A stretch of DNA of 64,000 bases from Rhodobacter sp. SY28-1 (GTDB lineage Bacteria; Pseudomonadota; Alphaproteobacteria; Rhodobacterales; Rhodobacteraceae), in contig NZ_STGH01000001.1 of the NCBI RefSeq assembly GCF_005222785.1, positions 620,001 to 684,000 of the forward strand. The letters run 5' to 3'. The translations under genes were made by a program, and so were the position numbers. Position 1 is the first letter of the stretch. Each line of letters begins with the position of its first letter. Shown here one piece after another: positions 16,775-25,544 of this stretch. The notes beneath the pieces are model-generated. The model searched no databases, was not told the origin of the DNA, and saw only the letters and a list, made by a program, of their open reading frames with translations.

Positions 16775-18211
16775 TCAAATCGCGATCGACTGTTCGACCT
16801 TCTTCACCTGGACCCGGGCCAGGCCGAGGTTCGCCTGGGTCTTGTCCAGCGCGACATAGAGGAAGACGGTGGGCGTCTTCTCCATCGGGCGGATCAGGTG
16901 GTACTGCTTGCCGAGCGTGATCAGGATATCCTCGATCTTGTCGTTCAGCCCCAGCATCTGGATCGCCCTGTTCTTGGCGCGCACGACCTCGGTGTTGGCG
17001 GCGCTGGCAGCGTCGAGATCGAACTTCCCGCCGCCGACAGCGGACATCATCATCCCGGATTCGCTGTCGACGAGGCAACCGCCGATGAAGCCGGTGATTT
17101 CGTTCAGTGCAGAGATATCGAGAGACATGGCTTTTCCTTCAAGGGTTGGAGTGGAAACAGAGGCCTTCCCCGGGTCGGGTGCAGCCTTCGGCTGGGCGGG
17201 CCGGGTCGGCCGGGCAGGCCGCTTGATGCCCAAGGCTCGGTCAATCAGTTTCACGTTCGATTCCTCTTGCCCGGTGAGTTGACGAATATCCTCCAACCAG
17301 TCTTCGGCGGTCTGGTACCGCTCTCCTGGGAACAGATGCATGGCCTTGTCGATGCTTTCCAGAAACCCCGCCGGATAGCCGACGAAGTTCCCGGCCAGCG
17401 GGATGACCGGATCGGGTCCATGCGCGGCGCGGGCGGCGATCCGGGTCTGGCTGTCGGCGGGGGCCTCGCCGGTGATGGCGTGATAGAGCGAGGCGCCGAG
17501 TGAGTAGATATCACTCCACCGGCCGACATTGCCGCCGGCGAAGTAAAGCTCGTGCGGGGAGTAGCCGTCCTTGACGATGGTCAGGGCGGATTTCGCTTCG
17601 TTGCCGGTGTCGGAAATCCAGCTGGCGGCGCCGAAGTCGATCAGGACCGGCTCACCTTCGGTGTTGATGAAGATGTTGTCGGGCGACACGTCGCGGTGCA
17701 GGATGTCGTTGTCATGGACATAGGCCAGGGCGGCGATCATCTTGATGGCGAGGGTCATGATCCAGGCTGGGGTGCGCAGGATCCGGTTGTCGTCGATGAT
17801 GTTCAGGAGGTCGTCGCCCTGGATGCGGTCCAGGACCATGTAGGCGGTGTCGTTCTCCTGGAAGACCTCGTGCACGCGGACGACATTGGGGTGGTGCAGG
17901 GTGGACAGGCTGCGGGCTTCCTTGAGGAAGCATTTCAGGATCTTCGCCATCTCGCGCTGGCAGCCTTCGCTGCGCGGCCGGACGGACTTGCGCAACCGGC
18001 GGCTATGCGCGCCCGAGAAGCACTCCTTGATGACGACATCCTTGCCGGTCTGGTCGGTGGCGAAGTAGGTGATCCCGAAGCCGCCACAGGTGATTGTGCT
18101 GTCTATCCGGTACTGATCGTGGAACAGGACCGAACCGGGGGGAAGCTCATCCGGGGAGGAGAAGCCAGCTTCGGTGTCTATCGTTTCGGCATACATGGCA
18201 CGAAGATCCAT
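16775..18211 (-). CDS. Ser/Thr protein kinase with C-terminal roadblock/LC7-like domain
   Basis: 478 residues from ATG 18211 (MDLRAMYAETIDTEAGF). The kinase core runs over about residues 30-300: Gly-rich loop TCGGFGITYFATD, ATP-binding Lys in VVIKECFSGAHS, catalytic loop LHRDVSPDNIF, metal site LIDFGAASW and APE-like region GYSPHELY. A Pro/Ala-rich linker (about 320-355) follows. The last ~117 residues begin MSLDISALNEITGFIGGCLV and end in LGLARVQVKKVEQSI, resembling roadblock/MglB-type domains; an internal ATG could also yield this domain alone. No phosphatase, FHA or secretion gene is adjacent. The kinase call is strong, the C-terminal domain is an inference from pattern. Confidence 0.88.
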   Translation of the reverse strand: MDLRAMYAETIDTEAGFSSPDELPPGSVLFHDQYRIDSTITCGGFGITYFATDQTGKDVVIKECFSGAHSRRLRKSVRPRSEGCQREMAKILKCFLKEARSLSTLHHPNVVRVHEVFQENDTAYMVLDRIQGDDLLNIIDDNRILRTPAWIMTLAIKMIAALAYVHDNDILHRDVSPDNIFINTEGEPVLIDFGAASWISDTGNEAKSALTIVKDGYSPHELYFAGGNVGRWSDIYSLGASLYHAITGEAPADSQTRIAARAAHGPDPVIPLAGNFVGYPAGFLESIDKAMHLFPGERYQTAEDWLEDIRQLTGQEESNVKLIDRALGIKRPARPTRPAQPKAAPDPGKASVSTPTLEGKAMSLDISALNEITGFIGGCLVDSESGMMMSAVGGGKFDLDAASAANTEVVRAKNRAIQMLGLNDKIEDILITLGKQYHLIRPMEKTPTVFLYVALDKTQANLGLARVQVKKVEQSIAI

Positions 18212-18280
18212 TGTCAGGCCGCAGTGACGGCGGAGTTGGGGGGAGTCCTTACCGCTGCACCACTCTACCCAAAGGTGCAT

Positions 18281-18849
18281 CCGGAAAGTGTCTGGAGTTG
18301 GGCGTTTCCCTCGACTCCGTGCTTAAGGAAAAGGCCGGATTGCCGGGGTCGTCGAAGGGTTGGCAGAAGCGGCAGCTCACGGAAACTGCCTTGATGATTG
18401 CAACCCAGGGTGGATATTGCACACGGTTGCAATACTGCAATGTTCTTTAGTGTCGGCCAGTTACAGGCTCGACTGCCAATTCTGTGCCGACCACAATCCC
18501 GGACAACCCGGCGAGAATGCCGGACTTTGGTCGCGGCGCTTTGTTAATGCCCAGTTAATTTTGGGTTAACGGTTTGGGCGTTATCGCGACATTGCGCCGC
18601 ACTTGCCGAAACGTAGGCGCGCTCTAACTGCAGCGATTCGCTGCATGAAACGAAATCCTCGGCCCCAGCGCCAAGGCAGGGTCATGCACGGAGCCAGGAA
18701 GCGGGGGCCTTGCAAACGGCCTCACCACCTGGACCGTCAGATGAGGTTCTGGCCCGCCCCTTGGATTCACAACCTCCCCAACCGCTCCGTCAGCAGCCGG
18801 TAGAACCCGTCCCGGTCCACGGAGCCCACGAACATTCATGGACAGGAGG
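18281..18849. other. long non-coding gap upstream of the kinase gene
   Basis: About 570 bp (plus 69 bp to the chosen kinase start) with no convincing gene. It holds the perfect 9-bp inverted repeat ATTGCAACC / GGTTGCAAT (18397-18405, 18425-18433), a TTAATTTTGGGTTAAC AT-rich patch near 18553, and short unsupported frames. Its right end borders an IS3 relic. Confidence 0.5.
18397..18433. promoter_or_regulatory. 9-bp perfect inverted repeat upstream of kinase gene
   Basis: ATTGCAACC and its exact complement GGTTGCAAT are separated by 19 nt, with a third related half-site ACTGCAAT next to it. It lies about 190 bp upstream of the kinase ATG on the minus strand. It could be a dimeric regulator site or a hairpin; no regulator can be named. 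Confidence 0.35.
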
Positions 18850-18986
18850 TTAAGCTAGCATAGCGCGGGCCTCGAACTCCATGGGGCTGAGGTAGCAAAG
18901 GTTTCAAATGCGCGCGTATTGTAGAAGCGCTCGATGAGTCGAACACGTCGGCACGGGCTTCGTCGCGGGTGCGGTAGACTTTGCGG
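18850..18986 (-). pseudogene. IS3-family transposase (orfB) C-terminal relic
   Basis: The minus strand encodes RKVYRTRDEARADVF, IERFYNTR and then, after frameshifts, CYLSPMEFEARAMLA and a stop. This is the well-known C-terminal end of IS3-type transposases (IERFYN.RRRHS.LGYLSP.EFE). Several frameshifts and loss of everything upstream show decay. The relic stops exactly where an IS6-like terminal sequence begins (18985). Confidence 0.8.
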
Positions 18987-19003
18987 GGGCATTGTCAGAA
19001 GAA
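18985..19003 (+). repeat. solo IS6-like terminal repeat
   Basis: GGGGGCATTGTCAGAAGAA matches 17 of 19 bases of the left end of the IS6-family element at 36393 (GGGGGTGTTGTCAGAAGAA). No transposase follows. It marks the break in the IS3 relic and is probably a leftover end. Confidence 0.5.
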
Positions 19004-19189
19004 ACTGATCTGCTAATCTCAAAGCCGGGAAATCTAGAGTCGGTCGCGTCAGACTGCTTAGCAAAGCTCAAGCAAGCTTGGGGTTTTGTCCAGCTGGCGG
19101 GTAAGGCGGGCGCAGGATGGCGCCCCTGGCACATTCCTCTGACCAAGCCCGAAATTCTCTTGTCCGTCTGCAATCCCACCGGAGCTTGA

Positions 19190-20743
19190 ATGTCGGCCTC
19201 AATTGAACATCTGCATCTGCAAGCGGAGATGACTCCGACGCCGATCGGCTCCAGCACTTTGCACCATCAGGCGGGGCTTCTGGTCGCGACCTCCGCTCCC
19301 AACGGTCCGAGCGGCGTCGCGCTTCTTGGAGCCTTTTTCGGGGGACACCGCCATGACTTCACGGTCTGGGTTCGCCTGGGAACTGCCGAAGTGCTACGGA
19401 TCGAGGTTCACGGTTCGATCAGCCGAATGAGCAAGGTCGTCGTTCATATCGCGCGCGACGGGACGATCCTGCTCCGGGGCGAAGAGGTTGATCGTCTGCA
19501 GGTTTGGTCCAAGAACGACGGGCTGCAGATCGAGCTGTCTTTTCTTGCCTATGTCTCGGCGGTCGACTGGATCTATCTTTTCGGCCGCGACACAACCGAT
19601 GCCGCCGGTCCGGTCCTGTCCTGTGCCGGGGCGAGCCTGCAGCCCGTGGCTGAGGCACGCCCTCACCCCGTCCGCCATCTTCCCCTGCGTCGGGTGGCCG
19701 ACGCGCATGCGATCTGCCAGTCTTTTGCCGTCCTCAACAACGTCTTCACGCTGACATTCGAAATCGTCAGGCCAGGCAGCCGTCTGGTCGGACTAGGCCT
19801 GACGACCGATCTTGAGGTCTTGCAGGCGCGCTGGTGGACCTGGGCGCTGCAGGATCTGCAACCGAGGCACGGAGAACTTGTCGCCAGCCGACCGGTCCAC
19901 CCCATCCCGTCGCCGGCCTTGATGGACGCGTTCGGACCGGGACATTCAGGCCTGGGCCACGCAATCTCGGGCGTCTATGCCGATTGGCATGAATTGGCCC
20001 GCCAGACAATTGCCGACGCGGATCGCCGGGCTAACCTGACGCTCCACGCCCGTTTCGACTGCGGGGCGGTGATCGATCTGCCCGTGACGGATATCCTAAC
20101 GAACCCCGAGGCTCTTCCGATCAGCCATATGCTGGTTGACCGATATTGCGCTGAACATCTAGCAACCTGTGGAGGCAAGCCTGTCTTTCTGGAGGTCGGC
20201 GCCAGGGGTCCGGCCAGTGCCCGGATGCGCCGCAAGGTCGAGGCGGGCTGGACCTATGTCGGGATGGATTATCTCGCCGATAACAACGTTGATATCGTGG
20301 GCGACGCGCACCGGCTGACCGACCTGATCGCACAGGGATCAATCGACATGGTCTATTCTTCCGAGGTCATGGAACATCTCTTATCCCCGTTGCGCTTTGT
20401 TCTTGAGGCAAATCGCGTCCTCAAGACGGGCGGGCTCTTCATCGCCCGGATGCCGACGATCTGGCCCCTGCATGCCGAGCCGTGGGATTACTGGCGGATT
20501 ACACGACATGGCTGGACATCGCTTCTGAATATCAACACCGGCTTTGAAATCCTGGACCGCTGCGAGGATGGTCACGCATCTGTCGTTCCACACCAGCCTG
20601 AAACAGGGTCAGGCGTCATGCACATGGCCTCGGCTCCGGCTCCCATGCTCACGATGGTCGTCGCCCGCAAGATTGCCGAGGTGCCTGTGGACACCAGCGG
20701 CTGGTCGCCCGGGCTGGCACTTGGCAGCTACGACCACGCTTAG
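19190..20743 (+). CDS. large protein with C-terminal SAM-dependent methyltransferase domain
   Basis: 517 residues. The C-terminal third is a class I methyltransferase: PVFLEVGARGPASARMRRKV as motif I (divergent Gly loop), then YVGMDYLADNNVDIVGDAHR, DMVYSSEVMEHLLSP and LKTGGLFIARMPTIWPLH as the usual post-motifs. The first ~300 residues are beta-rich and unassigned, reminiscent of the accessory domains of glycan-modifying proteins (for example WTWALQDLQPRHGELV). It is convergent with a glycosyltransferase gene 7 bp away. A role in surface-glycan methylation is inferred. Confidence 0.8.
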   Translation: MSASIEHLHLQAEMTPTPIGSSTLHHQAGLLVATSAPNGPSGVALLGAFFGGHRHDFTVWVRLGTAEVLRIEVHGSISRMSKVVVHIARDGTILLRGEEVDRLQVWSKNDGLQIELSFLAYVSAVDWIYLFGRDTTDAAGPVLSCAGASLQPVAEARPHPVRHLPLRRVADAHAICQSFAVLNNVFTLTFEIVRPGSRLVGLGLTTDLEVLQARWWTWALQDLQPRHGELVASRPVHPIPSPALMDAFGPGHSGLGHAISGVYADWHELARQTIADADRRANLTLHARFDCGAVIDLPVTDILTNPEALPISHMLVDRYCAEHLATCGGKPVFLEVGARGPASARMRRKVEAGWTYVGMDYLADNNVDIVGDAHRLTDLIAQGSIDMVYSSEVMEHLLSPLRFVLEANRVLKTGGLFIARMPTIWPLHAEPWDYWRITRHGWTSLLNINTGFEILDRCEDGHASVVPHQPETGSGVMHMASAPAPMLTMVVARKIAEVPVDTSGWSPGLALGSYDHA

Positions 20744-20750
20744 GTCCGCC

Positions 20751-23306
20751 TCAGCGACCCGTGCGCTGAAGCTGCAACGCCTCGACATGGAGACGGGCGA
20801 GCTCGGGATCACCGCCACAGGCCTGCAACTCGCGCAACCACATAGCCGCTGCTTGCCCCCGTGCATTTTTCCGGCAGAAATCACCTTTGAGGAACGGGAA
20901 CCCGCTGCGCAAGAGCTCGCGCCAGAGGTGGTGGGTCGGGTTGAAGGTCGGCCGAATGTCCAGATCGACACCCGACAGGTCCGAAAGCGGGAAAAGACAG
21001 AGAGAGCGCAGCCCCAGCAAGCCTTCGAACACCTGTCGCAGAAAGACCTCGTACTGGAAGATGGCATGTGTCTTGGTAGTCAAGTCGCGGATCGACGCCA
21101 TGAAGGATTGTACTGCAGGATGCCGCAACGCCTCGCCCTTAAGGCCCCAAAAGAAGCTTTGGAAGTGCCGCTCGGCAAACTCGGATTCGGTCAGGAAGAA
21201 CAGCGGAGCGGGGCTGGTCGCGACTCGTTCGACAACTGCTTCGAACGAGGCGAAGGGCCCAATTATGCTGTCGTTGGTGAACAGCAAGAGCTCGGCGTCC
21301 CACAGGCTGGGAAACCGCGTGAGCGCATCGCGCCACCCTCCGAAATCAAAGCCGGAATTGTCCCGCGCAATCACCACGGCCGCGAGGTCGAGGCAGTCCA
21401 CTGACGGCAGCAGGTCCGACCTACCGTTGACCACTAGGACGACCGCGAAACCCAACGCCTTAAGGCGCTGCAGGTAATGCCGCGTATAGGGTAGGATACG
21501 TCCGTCCGGCGCATAGGTCACGAAGACTGCGGCGCGACGCCCGGCAAACCTGACCCTGCGCCGCGCATGCGATGTCAGCCGGGCACGAGCAGAGACTTCG
21601 GTAGGTTCGCCGGGACAATGGGTCTCAATCGCCCGACAGCGACGGCGCACGAAGGCGACCTGGCGATTTCCTGCAGCCATGCATTCTGCTGAGAGGTAGC
21701 GGAGGGCCGAATGGCGCAGATAAAGCTTACGGCGCGCCTCTCGCGAAAGCTCGACCCGCCTCGGACCCGCGATGCTGCCGCCGCGCGCATGGCCAACATA
21801 GCAGTCGTCGGCGATCCGCAGATGAAACCCCGCGTCCAAGGCGCGCAAAGAGAGGTCTTGGAATTCCCCGTATCCAAAGGGAAAGAGGTCAAGATCGAGC
21901 CCGCCCAGCGCGTCATAGATGCGGCGATCGACAAGCACGCAAAAGCCGTGAATCAGCGCACTGTCCGGCGCGCCGAAGACCTTGACCATCGCCAGCCTGC
22001 TTTGCAGCAGGCTGATCATGTCCGTTGAAGGCATCGGCGTGTCGGTATAGTTCCCGTTGGCATCAAAGATATCGCCAAGGTTCTGCCAGCCTGCCGCATT
22101 GGACAGCGGCCCGACCATCGCGACACGCCCATCCGCAGGCATCGCAGCGTTCAGCCGGTCCAGCCATCCCGCGCTTACGACGCAATCGCTGTTCAGGGCT
22201 ACAAAGCGCTTTGTGCGGCTTGCGGACAATCCCCTTGCGAGTGCGCGCGCATAGCCGACCGTGCCTCCGGTCCGAATCACCCGCAGGTCAGCCCGTCCAC
22301 GAGCGGCGTCCTGCATCCAGCGCCGCGTCGCGGGAGAAGATCCATCGTCGACAAGGATGATCCTACCCAAAGCCGGGGTGCGGTGGTTGTCGAGGCTTCG
22401 CAGACAGGCCTGCAGATGCTCAAGTCCGTCGTGCACGGGGAGCACGACGTCAATGGGGTGTACGGGCGCATCATAGGCATCATCAGCGCGCAACCGTGTT
22501 GCCGGGACCGGCAAGCCTACCGCCGTCAGGAATTCTTCGGCACGGGCGGTCGGTGAAGCCTGCATGAAATCGGCGAAAATCTCCCGGAAACAGCGGAGCG
22601 GGGCAGCGCGCGTCGGAAATGCCTCGCACAGTTCCGCCGCAAGGATCAGGGCGGCCTCATAATCGCCCAAGGCACGATGGACCTCACATTCCAGTAGGGC
22701 CGCCTCAGCTGGATTTGCCTTAGCAGAGTAAAGCCAAGTCAGGTCAGCAATCGCTTCCGGGGCACGATCCAACTGAATAAGGGCAGAAGCCCGCACAAAT
22801 CGCAGATCAACCTGGTCTGGGTTTCGAGAGAGAAGCGCTTCAGCCTCGTTCAGCGCGAGCGATGGGCATTCGGCTGCCAGATAGGCAATTGCCAGCGAAA
22901 TCCTTGCCCCAGGAAGCTCTGGCGCAATCTCCAGCGCGCCGCGATAGCTGGCGATGGCGTCAATGATCTTATGCTGGCGGTATTGAGCCGTTCCGAGGCT
23001 GAGCAGCGAGTCTGCATCCTGCGGGTCCTGTGCCAGTGCATCTCGCCACCACCGTTCGGCGGCGGCCATGTCGCGACGCCTCATTGCCGCACTCGCGAGC
23101 GCGATGCTCAAGGAAGCGCTGGTCTGGCCAAGGCGGGCCGCCTTCATCAGGCTCCAATAGGCTAGGTCGGCATGGCCTTGGGACAGGTACGCCATGCCGC
23201 GATCGACTAGACGGGGCGCGATCACCTGAAGTGCAAGCTTCCATTTGACTGATCTTCGCGGGGAAACTGCGGCGAGAGCGGTCTTGCGGCTATGCTGTCG
23301 CACCAT
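20751..23306 (-). CDS. TPR - GT2 glycosyltransferase - rhamnan synthesis F-type fusion protein
   Basis: 851 residues in three parts. Residues about 35-245 are TPR-like helices (YLSQGHADLAYWSLMKAARL, AYLAAECPSLALNEAEALL). Residues about 285-500 are a GT-A fold: VVLPVHDGLEHLQACLRSL, ILVDDGSSPATRRW and FVALNSDCVVSAGWLDRL carry the nucleotide-sugar motifs. The last ~260 residues match RgpF-type proteins (AVFVTYAPDGRILPYTRHYL, NSGFDFGGWRDAL, LLLFTNDSIIGPF). The predicted job is assembly of rhamnose-rich or other surface polysaccharide at the cytoplasmic face. It lies between two methyltransferase genes. Confidence 0.9.
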   Translation of the reverse strand: MVRQHSRKTALAAVSPRRSVKWKLALQVIAPRLVDRGMAYLSQGHADLAYWSLMKAARLGQTSASLSIALASAAMRRRDMAAAERWWRDALAQDPQDADSLLSLGTAQYRQHKIIDAIASYRGALEIAPELPGARISLAIAYLAAECPSLALNEAEALLSRNPDQVDLRFVRASALIQLDRAPEAIADLTWLYSAKANPAEAALLECEVHRALGDYEAALILAAELCEAFPTRAAPLRCFREIFADFMQASPTARAEEFLTAVGLPVPATRLRADDAYDAPVHPIDVVLPVHDGLEHLQACLRSLDNHRTPALGRIILVDDGSSPATRRWMQDAARGRADLRVIRTGGTVGYARALARGLSASRTKRFVALNSDCVVSAGWLDRLNAAMPADGRVAMVGPLSNAAGWQNLGDIFDANGNYTDTPMPSTDMISLLQSRLAMVKVFGAPDSALIHGFCVLVDRRIYDALGGLDLDLFPFGYGEFQDLSLRALDAGFHLRIADDCYVGHARGGSIAGPRRVELSREARRKLYLRHSALRYLSAECMAAGNRQVAFVRRRCRAIETHCPGEPTEVSARARLTSHARRRVRFAGRRAAVFVTYAPDGRILPYTRHYLQRLKALGFAVVLVVNGRSDLLPSVDCLDLAAVVIARDNSGFDFGGWRDALTRFPSLWDAELLLFTNDSIIGPFASFEAVVERVATSPAPLFFLTESEFAERHFQSFFWGLKGEALRHPAVQSFMASIRDLTTKTHAIFQYEVFLRQVFEGLLGLRSLCLFPLSDLSGVDLDIRPTFNPTHHLWRELLRSGFPFLKGDFCRKNARGQAAAMWLRELQACGGDPELARLHVEALQLQRTGR

Positions 23307-23352
23307 CGTCCAGCAGTTCCTTCTAGCCCCCTATCCTGATCGAGGCCGGGGA

Positions 23353-23682
23353 TCAGCACACGCTGTCGATATCTGCCCAGCCGACAGAGAACTGCGGGCG
23401 TTCATTCAAGAAGTCATAGGTCAGCGTTGCTGCGCCTTCATCGAAGGTGTAGCCGATACCTGCATCCAGACCCCAATAGCCCTCAAAGAACCACGTCGCC
23501 CCGGCGGCGCCGACAACCTGATCTGGCTTGTCATTGGACAGGATCTTGCCGGTGACACCCCATGCGGGCTGTTCCCCGCCGCCGAAGTTCACCGAGATGC
23601 CGACCATCACGGTTGGGTCCGCAAATGCTGGACAAGACAAGAATAGCGTCAAGAGTGCGGTCGAACTAGCAAGCGATCTCAT
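23353..23682 (-). CDS. small exported protein, possibly beta-barrel-like
   Basis: 109 residues with a good Sec signal (MRSLASSTALLTLFLSCPAFA, cut after AFA). The mature part has alternating aromatic/Gly stretches (TVMVGISVNFGGGEQPAWG, GAAGATWFFEGYWGLDAGIG) and a C-terminal Cys. This resembles short outer-membrane or secreted beta proteins of Rhodobacterales, but I cannot name the family. It is downstream of an AT-rich promoter-like stretch and unlinked to the neighbouring glycan genes by strand spacing alone. Confidence 0.65.
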   Translation of the reverse strand: MRSLASSTALLTLFLSCPAFADPTVMVGISVNFGGGEQPAWGVTGKILSNDKPDQVVGAAGATWFFEGYWGLDAGIGYTFDEGAATLTYDFLNERPQFSVGWADIDSVC

Positions 23683-23822
23683 GGCGCCTCCGCTCTACTA
23701 CAACTTCACTTTGCCCTTCTCCAATATAGTAGTATTCGCCTCTTAGTTGTTTTTTGTCAATGCTCGCGGCTGCGAGATGGAACTCAATTGGATCGTCTCA
23801 TATATTGCGCGGCGTGGGGCAT

Positions 23823-25169
23823 TTATTGCGCGTCCCCCCCGCGCGCCCGGGCCAGGACGTCGGAAAGAACCTGTAACGACGATGACAGGTCCGCATGGTC
23901 GCCCATTTGAACGCTTGCCAGCAGGGAGGTAGTCATCGCCTCGGACAATGCGATGACGTACTGACGCTCCGCAAAGGGCAGGAAGCTTTGCGCCTCCTGA
24001 CCGAACTGCAGATCGACATCGGCGCGGCGCCGCAGGACAGTCAACGCGTCATCGACCATCCGCAGCTTTGTCCGCCGGTCGTTGTCGCGGTGTCCGACGA
24101 GAATCCCACCAAACAAGAGTACCGTGCCCAGCCAGGACGGGTAGCGCTCAAGCTCGGCCAGGGGTGTGCGGATCTCAAGTAGCCGCGCGATGTCAGCCTG
24201 CATCAGATTGAGTCCATAGGCCTCGCTCGCAAGCGCCAAAAGGCGGTTCCAAGCTGCTTCAGCAACATCGGCAAATCCGGTGTTCAACCCGTCCTTGAGC
24301 AGTCGCGCCAGCGCACCGCCGGCGATATGCGGATCCTTGTGCCGGGCATAGCGCTCCAAAAAGGCAAAATAGCGCGGCCAGTCCGTCCGACCGTAGGCAA
24401 CGGCGGGAAGTTCGGACCGGCTGGCCCATACGATCATCTGCCCGTCATGCGTCTCGATGCGGAAATGCAGGCCGCGACGGTTCAACATGTGCCGCATTGC
24501 CTGCTCAGACAGCATCGCATAGTGAAAGCCCGGCGATAGTGCAGCAATAAGGCGCGCACGATCGCTTGCTGGATCGATGGCTGTGGTCGACGGCGTGGTC
24601 AGAACAAGGACTGACCGCTGATCCAGCATTGAGACAAGATCCTCCATGAAACTTTCGGGGTCCGGGGTGTGTTCGATCACCTCGCTGGAGTAGACCACGG
24701 CAAACTGGCGGTCAGGCTCGCTATGGCGATAGGCGTCCAGCATCTGTGGACGGATATCCACCTCAAGCTTGGCGCGGCCAACCTCGCCGTAATACGAACT
24801 TTCCAGTCCTACCGCTGACCCGTGGTTGGAAGACCAGTAATCAACCACAAAGCCAAAGCCGCAGCCGACATCGATCAAATCGCCCTCTGGCACCGGGTCA
24901 AGTGCATTGAGTGGCGCGAGCATGGTGGTTATTCCGGCGCCAGCCTGGACGTAGTCCAGCCAGAAAGCCTCGCTGACGAAACTGTGGTAACCGATCACCG
25001 GATCTACACCGTCGAAGTAGTGAGAAAGGCAGGACAGACACTCGATCAGGCGATGCTCGCCCAAGTGACTGCTCACCGTCAGGATATGCTGGCCGCCGGT
25101 GGCCCCGCAGACGCGGCACGGACAGTCCGCGCGCACCTGGGGAGTGTCATGGAATGTGACTTCGATCAT
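23823..25169 (-). CDS. SAM-dependent methyltransferase with N-terminal Cys4 (zinc-ribbon-like) motif
   Basis: 448 residues. The N-terminus has paired cysteines CPCRVCGATGG and IECLSCLSHYFDG, as in sugar methyltransferases that carry a putative zinc-binding head. The methyltransferase core begins LIDVGCGFGFVVDYWSSNHG near residue 95, followed by AVVYSSEVIEHTPDPESFME and LVLTTPSTTAIDP. The last ~200 residues are helical and repeat-like, with no assignment. With the TPR-GT2-RgpF protein and the methyltransferase at 19190 it suggests a locus for decorating a surface glycan. Confidence 0.87.
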   Translation of the reverse strand: MIEVTFHDTPQVRADCPCRVCGATGGQHILTVSSHLGEHRLIECLSCLSHYFDGVDPVIGYHSFVSEAFWLDYVQAGAGITTMLAPLNALDPVPEGDLIDVGCGFGFVVDYWSSNHGSAVGLESSYYGEVGRAKLEVDIRPQMLDAYRHSEPDRQFAVVYSSEVIEHTPDPESFMEDLVSMLDQRSVLVLTTPSTTAIDPASDRARLIAALSPGFHYAMLSEQAMRHMLNRRGLHFRIETHDGQMIVWASRSELPAVAYGRTDWPRYFAFLERYARHKDPHIAGGALARLLKDGLNTGFADVAEAAWNRLLALASEAYGLNLMQADIARLLEIRTPLAELERYPSWLGTVLLFGGILVGHRDNDRRTKLRMVDDALTVLRRRADVDLQFGQEAQSFLPFAERQYVIALSEAMTTSLLASVQMGDHADLSSSLQVLSDVLARARGGDAQ

Positions 25170-25385
25170 CTCCTGGATCCATTCATGTGCCCGACCCGGT
25201 CATGTCGGTCGCAGCATCCGCACCGCTAAATTGCGCTCAGGGTGGCATCCCCAGGATCGTCAAGTTAGGTCACATGCCACGCCCTGTCCATTGTCGGTGA
25301 ATAGCGCTTAGGAACCCGGATCGCCCTCGGCGGGGACCTTGGCTGACCAATTGTATGATGCTCTGAGGAAACCGGCTTGCGAGTA

Positions 25386-25530
25386 TCAATCAGGTTCGGT
25401 GATGGCGGGATGCTGACCGGGGTAGCTCTTCTCCTTGTGCCGGATGCGTACGGTGTAGACCGGGTAAGTGAGGAGATAGTGCAACTGCCCTCGGGTGAAG
25501 GGAAACATGCCACGGGCAAGACCGGATCGT
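25386..25530 (-). pseudogene. serine-recombinase (large resolvase) relic
   Basis: The minus strand reads LARGMFPFTRGQLHYLL, TYPVYTVRIRHKEKSYPGQH and PAITEPD, then a stop. It resembles the recombinase zinc-ribbon-proximal stretch of large serine recombinases (FSRG.LY.LL.NPIY.G.I.HKG..YPG.H.AI). No start, catalytic domain or remaining C-terminus is present. It is a short fossil between a methyltransferase and the SRPBCC operon. Confidence 0.55.
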
Positions 25531-25544
25531 GTGATCTCGGACAG

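Noticed and set aside
18230-18300. tRNA-like look of a short stretch with GGTAGAGTGG-type sequence on the minus strand
   Set aside because: No acceptor stem, anticodon arm or T-loop could be built around it.
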